A stretch of DNA of 64,000 nt, from positions 2,232,001-2,296,000 of the forward strand of contig JAFCIZ010000006.1 of assembly GCA_017871115.1 (NCBI GenBank), read 5' to 3'. The notes under the pieces were generated by a model. That model was not told the origin of the DNA and did no database searches. It saw nothing but the letters and a program-made list of their open reading frames with translations. The DNA comes from Cunninghamella blakesleeana. Taxonomy: Eukaryota > Mucoromycota > Mucoromycetes > Mucorales > Cunninghamellaceae. Below are positions 49,345 through 61,451 of the stretch, piece after piece; positions within the stretch are counted from its first letter, which is position 1; each line of letters begins with the position of its first letter. Position numbers and translations under genes: made by a program.

Positions 49345-51130
49345 TAAAAAAAAAAGGAACGTAGAAAAAAATTAAATCATCTATATATTTTTACTTGATT
49401 ATATATTATTCTTTCACTTACTTGGATGGACATAAATACCAAAAGGTTGACGATTGCCATTATAATGACGTTCAAAATTAGCGTTTGACCAAGCAGTGAC
49501 ATCAGCAACAGAGCCAGCTAAATAAACGTCCATTAACTGAGGCATATTAGTGTTATCCATAACAGCATACATTGGAATTTCCCAAACACCTGGAAGCTTG
49601 ACTTTACCAGGTTCACAAATACCTGTCCAACAGTCATTAGCCATACCATTATCTAAGGTATAAGGCCTACAGAGAACGAAACGATGTAAATAGTAAAAAA
49701 TAGAAAAATAGAATTAATATTTTTAATGAGTTTTAGTATCTTTTTGTAATTATATATTATTTTAATATCTATTTTACCAGTAACAGTCATCAACGGTAGC
49801 AGTAGATGAAGTATCATAAAGGAAACCTTGCTTTTGGATATTTGAAAGAGTTTCGGCAGTATAATTTACTGAAAAAATAAATAAGATAAAAATAAAAATA
49901 TGTGAGACAAAATGTGTGACACTTTAATATATTGACATATATTATATAGAACTTACAGAAAGGAGCACGGAAACCTTTAAGTTTACCATAAGGGATTCCT
50001 ATATGTACAGAAGAGAGTATACAGAATAAAAATAAAAAAAAAGTTATTAAAAATAAATATTTGACTATATCAAAGGCGTTCAAACACAAGTACAGATCAA
50101 TTCACATACCTGCATATTCGTGGAGCATAGCCTTAGCAGCAGCTATTTCTCTATTCAATAATAAAATAATAATAATAATAACAAATAAATATTTTGATCA
50201 TGATTAAATAATAACAATAATAATAAATAATAAATATTATATAATATTACTGGGCTGAAGGAGAACCAACATGAGAGAAAGTGTGACTAAAAATAAACCA
50301 AGAAATATATATAAAAGGTGTTTTTTAGTTAAAAATATCTCAGATTTATCTTTATATGGTAAATAATATATTTTAAACCACTTACTCAGCTACTTCATTG
50401 CCATTGGCATACCACTGTTGAACTAAAGAGAAGTCAGTGTATTCCATGGAGACATACCTAATATATAATAAGAGTTTACCATATTAATAAAGGTTTATCG
50501 TATATTACATAGGAATATATATATATATTTATGTATGTATGTATGTATGTATGTATGTGTGTGTGTGTTTTTACCATGAACCCTATATTAAAATAAATAA
50601 AGAATATTATATATATATATATTAATATATGAAGTAATTTATTATTATTATTATGAATACTTCTTTTGTTTTTACCTTTGCACCACAACCATTAGGATTC
50701 CTTAAGGAGAAATAAAAATAATTAAAATAAAAATAAAATAAAAAGAGTTTTTTTAAAAAAAAGGAGCAAAGTTAATATTTGAACTATGGGGGAGTGGGAG
50801 AGTATCGTTATTTTAAATAAATAAAATATATATTATTATTATTATTGTTTTCATTTACTTGACATCTAACATGGCATGAGCAGTTTGTAAAAGTTTAGCT
50901 TGAATAGAGTCATCAAAAGTAACAACAACAAATTGAGGAACGTCTTTAGGTTGAAGTCCACCAGGAGGAGAAGTTGAAGCACATAAACATGAAGGAAGTT
51001 TACAAGTGTTGGGGTCACAAGTATAACTACTAGCAGTTTGAGTTCCACCAGGTTGAGCACCTTCTTGTGCTAAAGTAGGTAAAATAAAAAAGGTGGAAAG
51101 AATGGCTGTAGTAATAGTTAATACTTTCAT
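48454..51130 (-). CDS. CDA: GPI-anchored chitin deacetylase (CE4)
   Basis: Twelve exons: 50859..51130, 50676..50700, 50575..50582, 50386..50457, 50251..50286, 50110..50150, 49957..49998, 49778..49868, 49422..49666, 49178..49305, 48775..49078, 48454..48659 (489 aa). Signal peptide 1-21. The NodB domain has TFDD (Asp73-Asp74), the metal-binding HTFSH (His127, His131) and RAPF (162-165), so the active-site set is complete. Downstream are PYTLDNGMANDCWTG, a Cys-rich segment, and a Gly/Asn/Ser linker ending in a hydrophobic tail (VATIVIAGITTLFL) as for GPI attachment. Such enzymes turn nascent chitin into chitosan, the main Mucorales wall polymer. Exon 3 is only 8 nt (GGT TCA TG) and exon 2 only 25 nt; together they encode the conserved AKGSW segment. 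Confidence 0.92.
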
Positions 51131-51579
51131 TTTATTTTCGAAATGAAGTTAATTTAATGTAAGAAATAGAGAAAAAAGAAAAAAAACAAAAGTGAGAAAG
51201 AAAGAAAAAAGAAAGAAAATTTTTAAATTTTAAATTTAAATTTACCATAAATATATATTCCTTTCATTTTTGATCTCCTACTTTTCTTTTCTAATAAATT
51301 GCACTTTTATGGTGGTTTTTTTTTTTTACTCCTCCCCACTTTTTTTATTTTTACTTTTCTACTCCGTTTTCAAGCAAGGAGTATATATATAAATATAAAT
51401 ATATTTATTTATTATTGTTGTCAAAAAGTATATGTAAATATTATTGTTATCTATTCCATTTATTTGTGTTCTAATCTACTTTATTATTGGGTAATAAAGT
51501 AGGTATCTTCATTTAAAAATAATGATGAGAACGTAATACAAAATGTTTATTTAATATTTTTGAATTCCGGTTATATAAT
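51131..51579. other. Intergenic region
   Basis: 5' flank of the chitin deacetylase with a purine tract (51167-51215), and the 3' flank of the hydrolase gene. A short frame (51299-51502, +) starts in T-runs and has no motif. No gene called. Confidence 0.5.
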
Positions 51580-53722
51580 TTAAGATGATTGATAATTATT
51601 GTCTAATAAAAGTTGACGGCACCATGCTTGAATAAATTGAGCTCCATAAAAAGACCTTGGTGACCAGATGACATACCAAACATGGTGTGCTGCCTATTTA
51701 TAATATAAGGTTTATTATAATTTAAGATTAGATAACAAATATATGTACATATACATTTCTCATTTTATATTAATTGCATTAATAAAAAAAAAAAAAAAAC
51801 TTTACTGGAAAGACAACTAGTTGACATTTAACATTGGAAGTGACTAATTAATAATAGAAATGAATATATGAGTAATTAGATAAATTATAAATACCATCCA
51901 TTTTTTAATTATTTTTAGTTTTATTTTTTTATTATTACCTTTTTTAAATGCGGCTTTAAAATTGAATGAAGTAGCATAACCAACAAGTCCATCTCTTAAA
52001 CCTGTTAAAACCAAAGATGGGACTAATTTCTGTTCCATTTCAGGTTGTTGAATAAGATCTAAAGGAGAATGATTAACAAGGAAATCTTCATCTATTTTAT
52101 CTTGAACAGCTACTCTATGAGTAAAATAACTTTTCATCATATCATTGTGCAAAAGTCCCAATACTCCATTAAAAGATATAAGTCCCTGAATACTGGTATC
52201 AACAGATTCAAAACCTAATGTAACGAAAAAAAAGAACAAAAAAAAAGAGAAATAATAAAGGTTGAGAGGTGGTTTTCTTGATTGTTTTCTTTTTTTTTAA
52301 AAAATATTACCTGGTTGCCATTTTGGTTCATTAGCTGTAAGCATTGCCATTGTCGCCAAGTGTCCTCCAGCACTATCGCCTCCTAATACAATGAAATTAG
52401 GATCACCACCAAATTTATCAATACTGGCTTTTACCCAACGGATGGCACGTTTTACATCATAGAGATGAGTAGGATATGGATTTTTGGGGGCCAATCGATA
52501 AGCAATATTCACTACAACCTATATATGTATATATTAGTTACTAAAGTTTCATATTAAATGTTCAATGTTAATTTTTATTTTATTTTTATTTTTATTTACC
52601 CAATCATCTTCTGTTACTAATAATTTCTCATGAGGATAGAAAATATTTTTTGTTCCGCCAACCCAGGCACCACCATGGATATGAATTAATACAGGTCTTA
52701 GATTTTTACTTGAAAGTCTTGTTGAAGAAGTATAAACATCTAATGTTAATTTTCTTTGGTGTTCCACTTCATTAGTTGATTGAATTGATTCCATAATTTC
52801 TTGATGCGTTACATAGGAAACTAAATCATGGTTGTACAAAAAAGATAGAATAATAATAATAATATTTGTAATAATAGAATTTCGTTTAAATATTTAGCAT
52901 AAAGTAAAAAAAAAAAAAAATACGTATTTATATATATTTGGTAATTCACTTTACTATTAGGATATTTATGTACAGAAGCTGGCTTCCAAGCAGGATTTAA
53001 TAACCTAGTTAGCCATGGAAAGCTTCAAGTAATAAAAGAATAATATATACACGTATATACATATACATATATAGATATATATCAGTTGTCGGCGTTTCTT
53101 TCATCTCACTATCTATATTGTTTTGTTTCTCATACTTTTTTTTCGGCTCTTCCTCCGTTATTTATGATTTATTTTTATTTTATTTATTACCTCACGAAGT
53201 CATTTAATTGATTATTTTTATTAATATCATTCATAACTTCTTGTAAAATCTTTTTTTCTTGTAACATTTCCCAAAATATATATAAGCATATTATTAAACT
53301 AGGAAGATCCAATAAATAATAAGTTAACCATGAAAACCAATAATCTATAAATGAAAGTAAATGAATAAAAAAAAGAAAGGTTTTTTAAATTTTAATCGAA
53401 TTATGCATTGATACTATTTCCTTTTTTTTTTTTCCTTTCCAGTATACATATATACTTGTTTGTTAAATATATACATATATATATTACCAAAACCACCCAA
53501 AAAAGCAGTAGCCTTAATAATAAACACTTTAAACATAAATAATAATAAAGGAAGGTCTGATCTTATGGAGACATGAACTTGGAGTAAAGCAATAGTCATT
53601 CTTCCAGGTATAATATTTCTCAAAGCTTCAACAGCTTTATGAGGGTAAAAAGTATGATAGTGAAACAAGAGACCGGTTACCACCCAAAAGAAGTAACTCG
53701 TTCCAACCACGAATGTCAGCAT
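51580..53722 (-). CDS. Alpha/beta hydrolase (HSL/steroid-deacetylase-like esterase)
   Basis: Eight exons: 53488..53722, 53191..53344, 52955..53022, 52600..52820, 52311..52518, 51939..52214, 51806..51843, 51580..51693 (437 aa). The N terminus has three hydrophobic segments (LTFVVGTSYFFWVVTGLLF; residues 50-80; WFSWLTYYLLDLPSLIICLYIFW) that likely anchor it to the ER. The catalytic domain has the oxyanion HGGAW (201-205), the nucleophile GDSAGG (Ser275), a GLRDGLV Asp and an AAHH (His403-404). HGG and GDSAGG put it in the HSL/AADAC branch of esterases, including lipid-droplet sterol ester and triglyceride lipases. It is divergent from DGAT2, 405 bases away. Intron 3 donor was chosen as GTAAAG because it alone keeps the frame into ISYVTHQ. 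Confidence 0.85.
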
Positions 53723-54128
53723 TATATATTAATATAATAAAAATATCAAAAAGTATCTATAAGAATGTCACAAGTGATTATTATCTATAATAATTTTTTA
53801 TATGTTATTATTAATAAGGAATATTTAATAAGAGAAAAAAATAAATGAACGAGATAATGAATAAGCAAAAAAAATTATTAAAAAGGAAAAGAGAGAGTTG
53901 TTTTAAAATAATAAAAAAAGCAGGTACATATTAATTTTTTTCTGAAAATTTAATCGGGCTTCAAAAAAAAAATTTATAAAAAATCATCACGTGGAGAAAA
54001 GCGGGACAAGAAATTATAAAAAAAATTAATGCTTTTCAATTTTTATGTTTTTCTTTTTTTTCTTTTCTCTATTTTTAAAAACAATAATAATAATAATCAT
54101 ATATAGCGTAATTATAATAAAATAAATT
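53723..54128. promoter_or_regulatory. Bidirectional promoter region, hydrolase and DGAT2
   Basis: 406 bases separate the two divergent starts. AT-rich, no frame. The CT-rich TTTTCTTTTTTTTCTTTTCTC at 54047-54067 precedes the DGAT2 ATG. Co-regulation of the two lipid enzymes is an inference. Confidence 0.5.
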
Positions 54129-55694
54129 ATGTCAGCTACACCACCTAATGGACAGGAAACAATAGATAATACTTCTATCACTTCACTTAAAGATTCAATT
54201 CTTAATAATGAACCCACAGCAACACCACCAAGAAGTGAACACGGAGATGATAAAGCGAATTCAACAACAGCAGAAAAAGAAGATAAAGATAAAAAAGATA
54301 TAGTAAATCAACCTCATCCTCACCATCACCATAGGGTAGAATGGGTACCTTTAAAAATACCTTTTGAACGCCGTTTACAAATGGCTGCTGTTTTATTTTG
54401 GATTAGTTTACTCTTAATATGTCTATCTGCATTTTTCTATGCCATCATGATTCCTATTTTATGGCCTTTAGTGATTGCATATGTTACTTTTATATACTTT
54501 GATAAAGCTCCTGAACGCGGTGGAAGACGATTTGAATGGTCAAGACGCTTGCCTATTTTCAACTACTTTGCAGACTATTTTCCTATTCGTTTGATAAAGG
54601 TAATATAGCGATAATAATAATAATAGTTATAGAGAGCCAATGGAAAATGATAAAATAAAAAAACAGTTATATGTTTTTATTTTTATATACACCATTTTGC
54701 TTAGCAACCACTATTTCTATTTTTATTTTATTTATTTTTTTTAAAAAAAATTATAACCATCCATAGGAAGCCGATTTAGATCCTACTGGTAATTATGTAT
54801 TTGGTTACCATCCTCATGGTATTATTTCCATGGGTGCTTTTGGTAATTTTGCAACTGAAGCCACTGGATTTAGTCAATTATTCCCAGGAATCAAACCTTC
54901 ATTACTAACTTTAGCCTCTAATTTCAAATTACCATTTTATCGTGATCTCATTATGGCTCTTGGAATTGCATCTGTTTCTCGTCGTTCATGCGAACATATT
55001 TTATCATCTGGTCCAGGTAGATCCATTGTGATTGTAGTAGGAGGTGCAGCAGAATCATTATCTGCACGCCCTGGTATTGCTGATTTAACTTTGAAAAAAA
55101 GATTAGGTTTCATCCGCATTGCTATCCTTCAACAAGCTTCTTTGGTTCCTACATTCTCGTTTGGTGAAAATGAAATTTATGAACAAGTCGATAATTCAAA
55201 AGGCTCTCCATTATGGAAATTACAAAAGAAAATGCAAAACTATTTTGGTTTCACTTTACCTTTATTCCATGCTCGTGGTGTTTTTAACTGTAAGTTGATA
55301 TATGTAATAGAGATATTAGATTGGGAAAAGAGAAAGAGAGTATTCATTTTTTTTTTATTATTCTTGCTATGTTTTTTTCTGTTTTATTTGATTAATAGAT
55401 AACGTTGGCATTGTTCCTTTCAGACACCCTATTGTTACAGTTGGTAAGATAAATATACGTATATATAATTTTATGATCTCATTTTATTTTATTTTACTCA
55501 TGATTTTTTTTTTTTTTTAATATCTAGTTGGTAAACCAATTCCTGTACCAAAACTTGAACCTGGTACTCAGCCTACAGAAGAACAACTTCGTGAAGTTCA
55601 AACTGCCTATATTGATGAATTAGTTGCCATTTATGATAAATACAAGGATGTTTATGCAAAAGATCGTAAGCAAGATCTTCGTATCGTTGAATAA
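54129..55694 (+). CDS. DGAT2: Diacylglycerol O-acyltransferase 2
   Basis: Four exons: 54129..54599, 54767..55289, 55399..55443, 55528..55694 (401 aa). Residues 1-72 are a hydrophilic N-tail with His and Pro tracts. A hydrophobic hairpin (MAAVLFWISLLLICLSAFFY then IMIPILWPLVIAYVTFIYFD) inserts in the ER. Family motifs are YHPHG (171-175, active site), RRLPIFNYFADYFPI, FKLPFYRDLIMALGIASVSRRS, VVGGAAESLSARPG, LKKRLGFIRIAI, VPTFSFGENE and HARGVFN, ending GKPIPVP. It makes triacylglycerol from diacylglycerol and acyl-CoA at the ER and lipid droplets. Fungi of this group store much oil, and the enzyme is a key step. Exon 3 is 45 nt. Start fits the first ATG after a T-rich leader. Confidence 0.95.
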
Positions 55695-56977
55695 GCATAT
55701 GTATCCTATTTTTCTTCATATCTCTTTCTCTCATTACATAGTCAACAGTTTTTTTTTTTTGATTGATCATCATTTTATATAGTATATATTAAAAAAATAA
55801 AAATATTAATTATTTGCATCATAATAACAATAAAGCTTATCGTTTAAAATATAAAAATAAAAGTATTATAAAAAAGTATCTAAAAAAAATAAAAAAATAA
55901 AAAATAGAGGTTGCCCAAAAAAAAGGACAGCAGTTATTAGACCTGCTCAAACATATTTTCTCAAGATAATAAATTATTTTCTAATTTTTATAAATTTTTT
56001 TATCACTAAAAATACTACACCATGTTTGGAAAGTTGGCAAGTCGTTTCATTTAAAAATAATTTTAATGATATTTATTAATAGCAATTAAACATATTTAAC
56101 AGCTCTTTTTTTTAAAAAAAATAATATGTAGGTTATATAATCAAATTATTATGGCCACTTTTTTGAATAGATTTTTTTGAACTTACATTTTTTTTTTTTT
56201 TTCGTCGTGTATAATAAACAATTGTCACTATAAAAAAAAATTTTTTTTTTGACACTATTAAAAAAACATTACTTTCTTTACTTCACCTAATTTGGTGTTG
56301 ATATGAACAAAATCTGACAATAGAACAATATATATCTTTGGTGTATTTAATTGTGATATATTTCTCTAGTCAGATTAACCTTTGAACTTGGTAAATATCC
56401 TATATCGTAGATAATAATTCGTCTTATTCTTCTTAATACATCCATTATAAGATCAGTGATTTAAAGATTAATATTTATCTCTTGTTCATGTCCTAAGATT
56501 TCATTAATATTTCATTCACATCAATTACTGTTTGAATTGACTGATTTTAGATAAGAAAAAGAAAAGAAAGCTACTAATAAAGAACTATTTATTAAACATG
56601 TATTATGAGAAAGAGTTTTTTTAATAACTATTACAACCATAGATATATATAGGAACTGTTCAAAGGGATAATGCAAGTTTTTTTATTTTTATTGTTATTA
56701 TAATAATAAAATTCTAGATGAATTATTAGTTACTTTTAAAAATAAAATGTTGTATTTTCCTATTAAATTTTATTTGGACTTTATAATCGATCTTTATATA
56801 CCGCGACCCTCATTAAAAATAATAGCTCATCATCACATATTCTTAAAAATAATATTTATGGAAATTCTATTTATTGTATGTGATAAATAATAATAATAAA
56901 AAGATTGCATTATGTAGCAAATACTAATATATTTATAGATAATATTAATTTTTTTTTTAAAAAAAAATAAAGAAAGC
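55695..56977. other. Intergenic region between convergent genes
   Basis: 1.28 kb of AT-rich DNA with T and A homopolymers and no frame of note. No RNA gene recognised. Confidence 0.5.
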
Positions 56978-58986
56978 TTAAATTTTCACCAAAGGATTGC
57001 GATTTAATCTAAATTTCAAAACGATTAAAAAGAGAGCCCCAACTATATATGTAACACCAGCAAACATAATAAAACTAATATAAGGGCGAGCACCAGTAGC
57101 CGAGGCATCAATAGCACTTGCCATATTAGGACCAAAAACAGAAATGATATTTGTAATTAATAATAAGGATAGAGCAGTAGGATAGCGTTCCATACCCACC
57201 AAAAAAGCAGTAATAGGTGATAAAAGAGCAAAATAAGAACCACAGAATAATCCAAACACCGCAGCATAAGCCATTAAAGTACCATAATTTGTGGCGAACG
57301 TCCAAATCAACAATGAACTTAATCCTCCAATTACTGTAAAAATAATATTTGTATTGATCATACCAATTTTTTGTGCAAAAAGACCGGCTAAAAGTCGACC
57401 AAAAAAGTTACAAGCAGATGCTACAGTAATAAGATTAGCACCTTGCGATGAATCCAAACCAACATAATTTGCATAAGATGGCAAAAAGAAATAAGGGACA
57501 AAATAACCTAATAAACCAATTACTGAGCCAATACAAAAGATACAATAGTTGATGTCCTTTAATACATTCAAATGAATGATGTCTCCAAGGCTTTTTTTGA
57601 TACGTGGTTTAATAACAATCTTTTCTCGGATTAAAATACATGCTAATGAGTCCAATGCCAAACAGATAAAACCCAAGATTCTGTAAGCCCATGCTGCTCC
57701 CAAGTTTGAAAGTGCACTATATAAAAATATAAAAATATAAAATGAAAAATTAGTATTTCTGGAGTGTTATATAAAAAAAATTTATATATTTTTCCCAAAA
57801 AAAATTGCAGTTCTACTTACGCATTCATGATTAAAGGAAAAACGACGCCACCAACACCACTACCTGCAGCGACCATAGAGATAGCGATACTACGCTTTTT
57901 ATGAAACCATTGAGGAGCTACAGCCATTGCAGTCTATTTTTTAAAAGGAAAAGATAATAATAATTAATTAATATATATTCTTAGATTATGGCTAGGATTA
58001 TTAAATTAAATAAAGTGTAATCAACTTACCACATAAGTGAGTGAAGCACCAGTACCAAATAACATACCTACATCATTGTTTTAATTACGGAAGTTTTAAA
58101 ATAAAAGTGTGCAAATTAGTGAGGGGAAAAAAACATTATAATTTTTATATTCAATTTTAACATTATTTTTTAAAATACCTTGACAGATAATTAAATGCCA
58201 TGGTTGACTTCCCCATCCGGCAATAATTAATCCGAGCCCTTTGCATAGTGTACCAAGAATAAGTGTTGCACGAGGTCCAAAACGAGAAGTAATAATTTGA
58301 GCAATAGGACCCATCAAATTTAAAAATACCATACCTATTTATAAATATTATAATAATAATAATAATAGAAATGAAAATTGACATCCATTAATATGTTAGT
58401 ATAAATATATACAACTGCAAAATCATGCTATCTATAATTTTTAATATTTCAATACCAAGTGTGCCCACAAAAGGGAGGATAAGAAGAACATTAGGAATAT
58501 TGTTAAAATCATTTTTTACTAAATAAGCTTGCATAACACCTACAAATTATAATTATAATGGTAATAGTGGTTAATTTTAAAGATTTGATAAAAAAAACTA
58601 TATATACTGTCATTGCTATTAAGAGTATATATATATATATATATATAATTTTAAACTATTAGCTTACCCCAACTACTCCCTACACCCATGGCTGTAACTT
58701 GACAGAAGAAAGCACCAAGAATAACAAACCAGCCATAACCACCTTCTTTTTCTTCATTATTTGCATTTAATTTTTCTAAAATATTATGTATAAGAAATAA
58801 TAATAAAAATAGTAATATAAATATATTAATAAAATTTACTACCTTATAAAAGAACTAAATATTAATAAAAACAATGTGCATATATTTATATACTTTACCA
58901 TTATGATTGTTATTGATATTATTTAAACTTTCAACATCAGTGGTAGATCCTTCGGCTTCCCTGTTATTTAAACTTTTTTCCATCAT
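56978..58986 (-). CDS. MFS transporter, monocarboxylate-type (MCT/SLC16)
   Basis: Seven exons: 58899..58986, 58668..58775, 58456..58539, 58179..58334, 58030..58067, 57821..57933, 56978..57716 (441 aa). After a polar N-tail (MMEKSLNNREAEG...) the start of TM1 reads EGGYGWFVILGAFF, close to the [DE]G[GS][WY]GW signature of the MCT family. Twelve hydrophobic segments follow, with GPRATLILGTL, APQWFHKKRS (MCT-type TM4-5 loop WFxKRRS), GSGVGGVVFP, and a central loop REKIVIKPRIKK. Fungal members move monocarboxylates, riboflavin or nicotinate at the plasma membrane; the substrate is open. Start taken at the first of two tandem ATGs (58986). Confidence 0.86.
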
Positions 58987-59922
58987 TTTTCTTATATTTT
59001 ACAACTATTATTTTAAATATTTCTATTTTTTTTTTTTTTTTAATAAATAACCTACAGCGCAGATATAAACTATGTGGTTCAATTGACTTGTCTCCAAATA
59101 GAACGGTAGAGAGAGAAAGAGGAAGGGATAGTTATATATAATAATATGTAAGGATTGTGGGGAAAGGGGAATATGGATCTATTAACGGTTTGGTGTTAAT
59201 AGAAATGATAATAAAAAAAGAAAGAAAAAGAAAAAAAACGAGAAACAGAAAAAATTTTTAAATGACATTTATATGAAAAAAAAAAAAAAAAAAATATACC
59301 ACGCTAAATATTCTGAAATTACGAAACCCGATTTTAATTGGACATAAGGCGGATAAATAGGCTCCGTTTTTGGTTAAAATCACTCCATACGAAAATTAAA
59401 GTTTTATATATACCTATTATACACACAGTAGCATTACATAAACAGGGAAAAAAAAAAAAAAAAAAAATAGTGTGCTTTTAAATTATTATTTTTATTAATA
59501 TGTATCAAAAAAAGAATAATTGTAAATTATATAATGCAAATATATAAATCAAACTAACGAGAGATAAAAGAAGTGATAAAAAAAGGAATATAAAATAAAA
59601 TATAATAAAGATATAATATTTTTAATAGTCATAAATAACCGTAGTAAAAATATAATATATAGAAAGAGTATTAAAAATGAGTGATGAGTATATAATAAAT
59701 AAGTGTAATCCAACTTTGAATTGGTTATACTTTAATATCAATTAATCGCTATGTATATAAAGATAAAAATGAAATAAAAATAAAAAATAAAAAAAACCTA
59801 AAATAACCCACTATTATTATTAATGATGACACTTATCCCTATTCATATTACTATTATCATGATTCCTATTATTTATTATTATGGCTTTATTTATTATTAT
59901 TATTATTATACATAATGTTATA
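58987..59922. other. Intergenic region
   Basis: 5' flank of the MFS gene with a purine tract (59108-59260) and 3' flank of the DMAP-domain gene. A-runs at 59278-59294 and 59451-59467. No gene. Confidence 0.5.
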
Positions 59923-60942
59923 TTATGAAGGATATCGGCCATGATTTGAAGATTGAGTAGAAGATCTTGCTATAGAAGGTGCCATATTGCCATATCCATA
60001 AGGTACACCATGTTCCATTGTAGGGGATCGGTTTTGCATTGTAGCATAACCTGAAGAAGAAGGCGGTGGTGGGGCCAATGGACGATAATATCCATTATTA
60101 TTATTTGGTCTAGGTGATCCCATAGCAGGTCCAGGTCTATAAATAGGTCTTGAAGAAGGAGGAGCATTTGTATACATAGGTCTTTGTTGTGGAGGTGGTT
60201 GTTGTTGATATGGATAACTATTTTGGGTAGGGGGAGGGCGGTGATACATAGGTGTAGATGGTAATGGTCTAGGGTTATGGTTTTGCAAGATAGGTGTTGC
60301 ATAATACTGCTGCTGTTGTGTTGATATTTGTTGTTGTTGTTGAGGAGGAGGACCCGGACGCATCATACGTGGATCATATGGGCGGGCTGGCCTTTGGTTA
60401 GTAGAAACTGGGTAAAATTGACCTCCTCCACCTCCTCCAGTAGTAGAATACACCATATTTTGTTGAGACTGCTGCCAGTATTGTTGCTGTTGTTGCTGTT
60501 GTTGTGGATATGCTGTAGGTGTAGGTTGGGTACTATATCTTTGTTGTTGCTGTTGTTGATTACTTGGTATGGATGAAGTGCGGCTTGTTATAGGTGTCTG
60601 CGTATTATTATATGAAGACGAAGAAGATTCATTTTGTTGTTGTTGTTGAAGATGATGTTGTTCCATAAGTTGCTCACCATTATTGGGCTTAGGAGGAGAG
60701 TGAGTAGGTGAGGGTAAATAATCTAAAAAGTCAATAACATCTGCAGCACTAGGTTCAGGTCCAAGTTCAGCTAATAAAGCGTCTTCTTCTTCTTTTTTTT
60801 GCTGTGCATAGTTATCTAATAAAGTAGACCTTTTCTTTTCATACCCTTTTTGTGTAATATCGCCTTCATCTAATTCTATTTGTAAATCTTCGAGTTTTTT
60901 TAATATTTCAGCTGGTAATTCTTGATCATTATTTAAAGCCAT
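59923..60942 (-). CDS. DMAP1-binding-domain protein with Gln/Pro-rich tail (339 aa)
   Basis: A single exon from ATG at 60942. Residues 9-60 match the DMAP1-binding domain (LPAEILKKLEDLQIELDEGD then ITQKGYEKKRSTLLDNY). In fungi and animals that domain usually starts large DIP2/Cps1-type proteins with AMP-binding domains, or occurs in DNMT1. Here, after a short acidic helix (DVIDFLDYLPSP), the rest is Gln tracts, Pro/Tyr/Arg-rich sequence (GPPPQQQQQ, RPIYRPGPAMGSPRP) and no enzyme domain. No donor site or further exon is apparent before the next gene, so it looks complete. It resembles a prion-like or adaptor protein. Low-complexity CAA/CAG-type codons create long spurious frames on the other strand. 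Confidence 0.78.
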   Translation of the reverse strand: MALNNDQELPAEILKKLEDLQIELDEGDITQKGYEKKRSTLLDNYAQQKKEEEDALLAELGPEPSAADVIDFLDYLPSPTHSPPKPNNGEQLMEQHHLQQQQQNESSSSSYNNTQTPITSRTSSIPSNQQQQQQRYSTQPTPTAYPQQQQQQQQYWQQSQQNMVYSTTGGGGGGQFYPVSTNQRPARPYDPRMMRPGPPPQQQQQISTQQQQYYATPILQNHNPRPLPSTPMYHRPPPTQNSYPYQQQPPPQQRPMYTNAPPSSRPIYRPGPAMGSPRPNNNNGYYRPLAPPPPSSSGYATMQNRSPTMEHGVPYGYGNMAPSIARSSTQSSNHGRYPS

Positions 60943-61451
60943 ATGTGTGTGTGTGTATATTTATGATTATGTTATATGAATTGATATATGTATATGTAAT
61001 ATTAAAATAAAATGATATAATTATAAATATAAATATTTTTTTTATATTTATAAGGTGTGTATATTAATATATATGCGAATATATATATATAGAGATATAT
61101 ATATTATATTATATTAATATGGATTTATTTTTTCAAAAAAAAAATAATGAAGGGAAGAGAAAAAAAAAGAAAAAAGGCCAGTAAAAAATTATAATAAAAA
61201 TAGAAAAGAGTAATCTTAATTTCAAACCCAGTAATAAATTTTTTTCCCTTATGATTTATTTTTAACCTTTTTTATACATACACAAATATATTATTATACG
61301 AATATAAACATATATTCCTTGACAACAGAATATTCATTTATAAACCTTTTCGTCCTTTTCTAATCATTTCATTTAATTTTATTTCAACAATAATTGTTTT
61401 TGTATATAAATTTAAATAATTTAATTCTATATCTGTTTTCTTTTACATATT
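60943..61451. other. Intergenic region
   Basis: AT-rich with GT/TA microsatellites just upstream of the DMAP gene (60942-60960). No gene. Confidence 0.5.

Noticed and set aside
60328..60576. Leu-rich frame opposite the DMAP-domain gene
   Set aside because: Antisense shadow of CAA/CAG Gln codons; same holds for the overlapping 59970-60302 frame.
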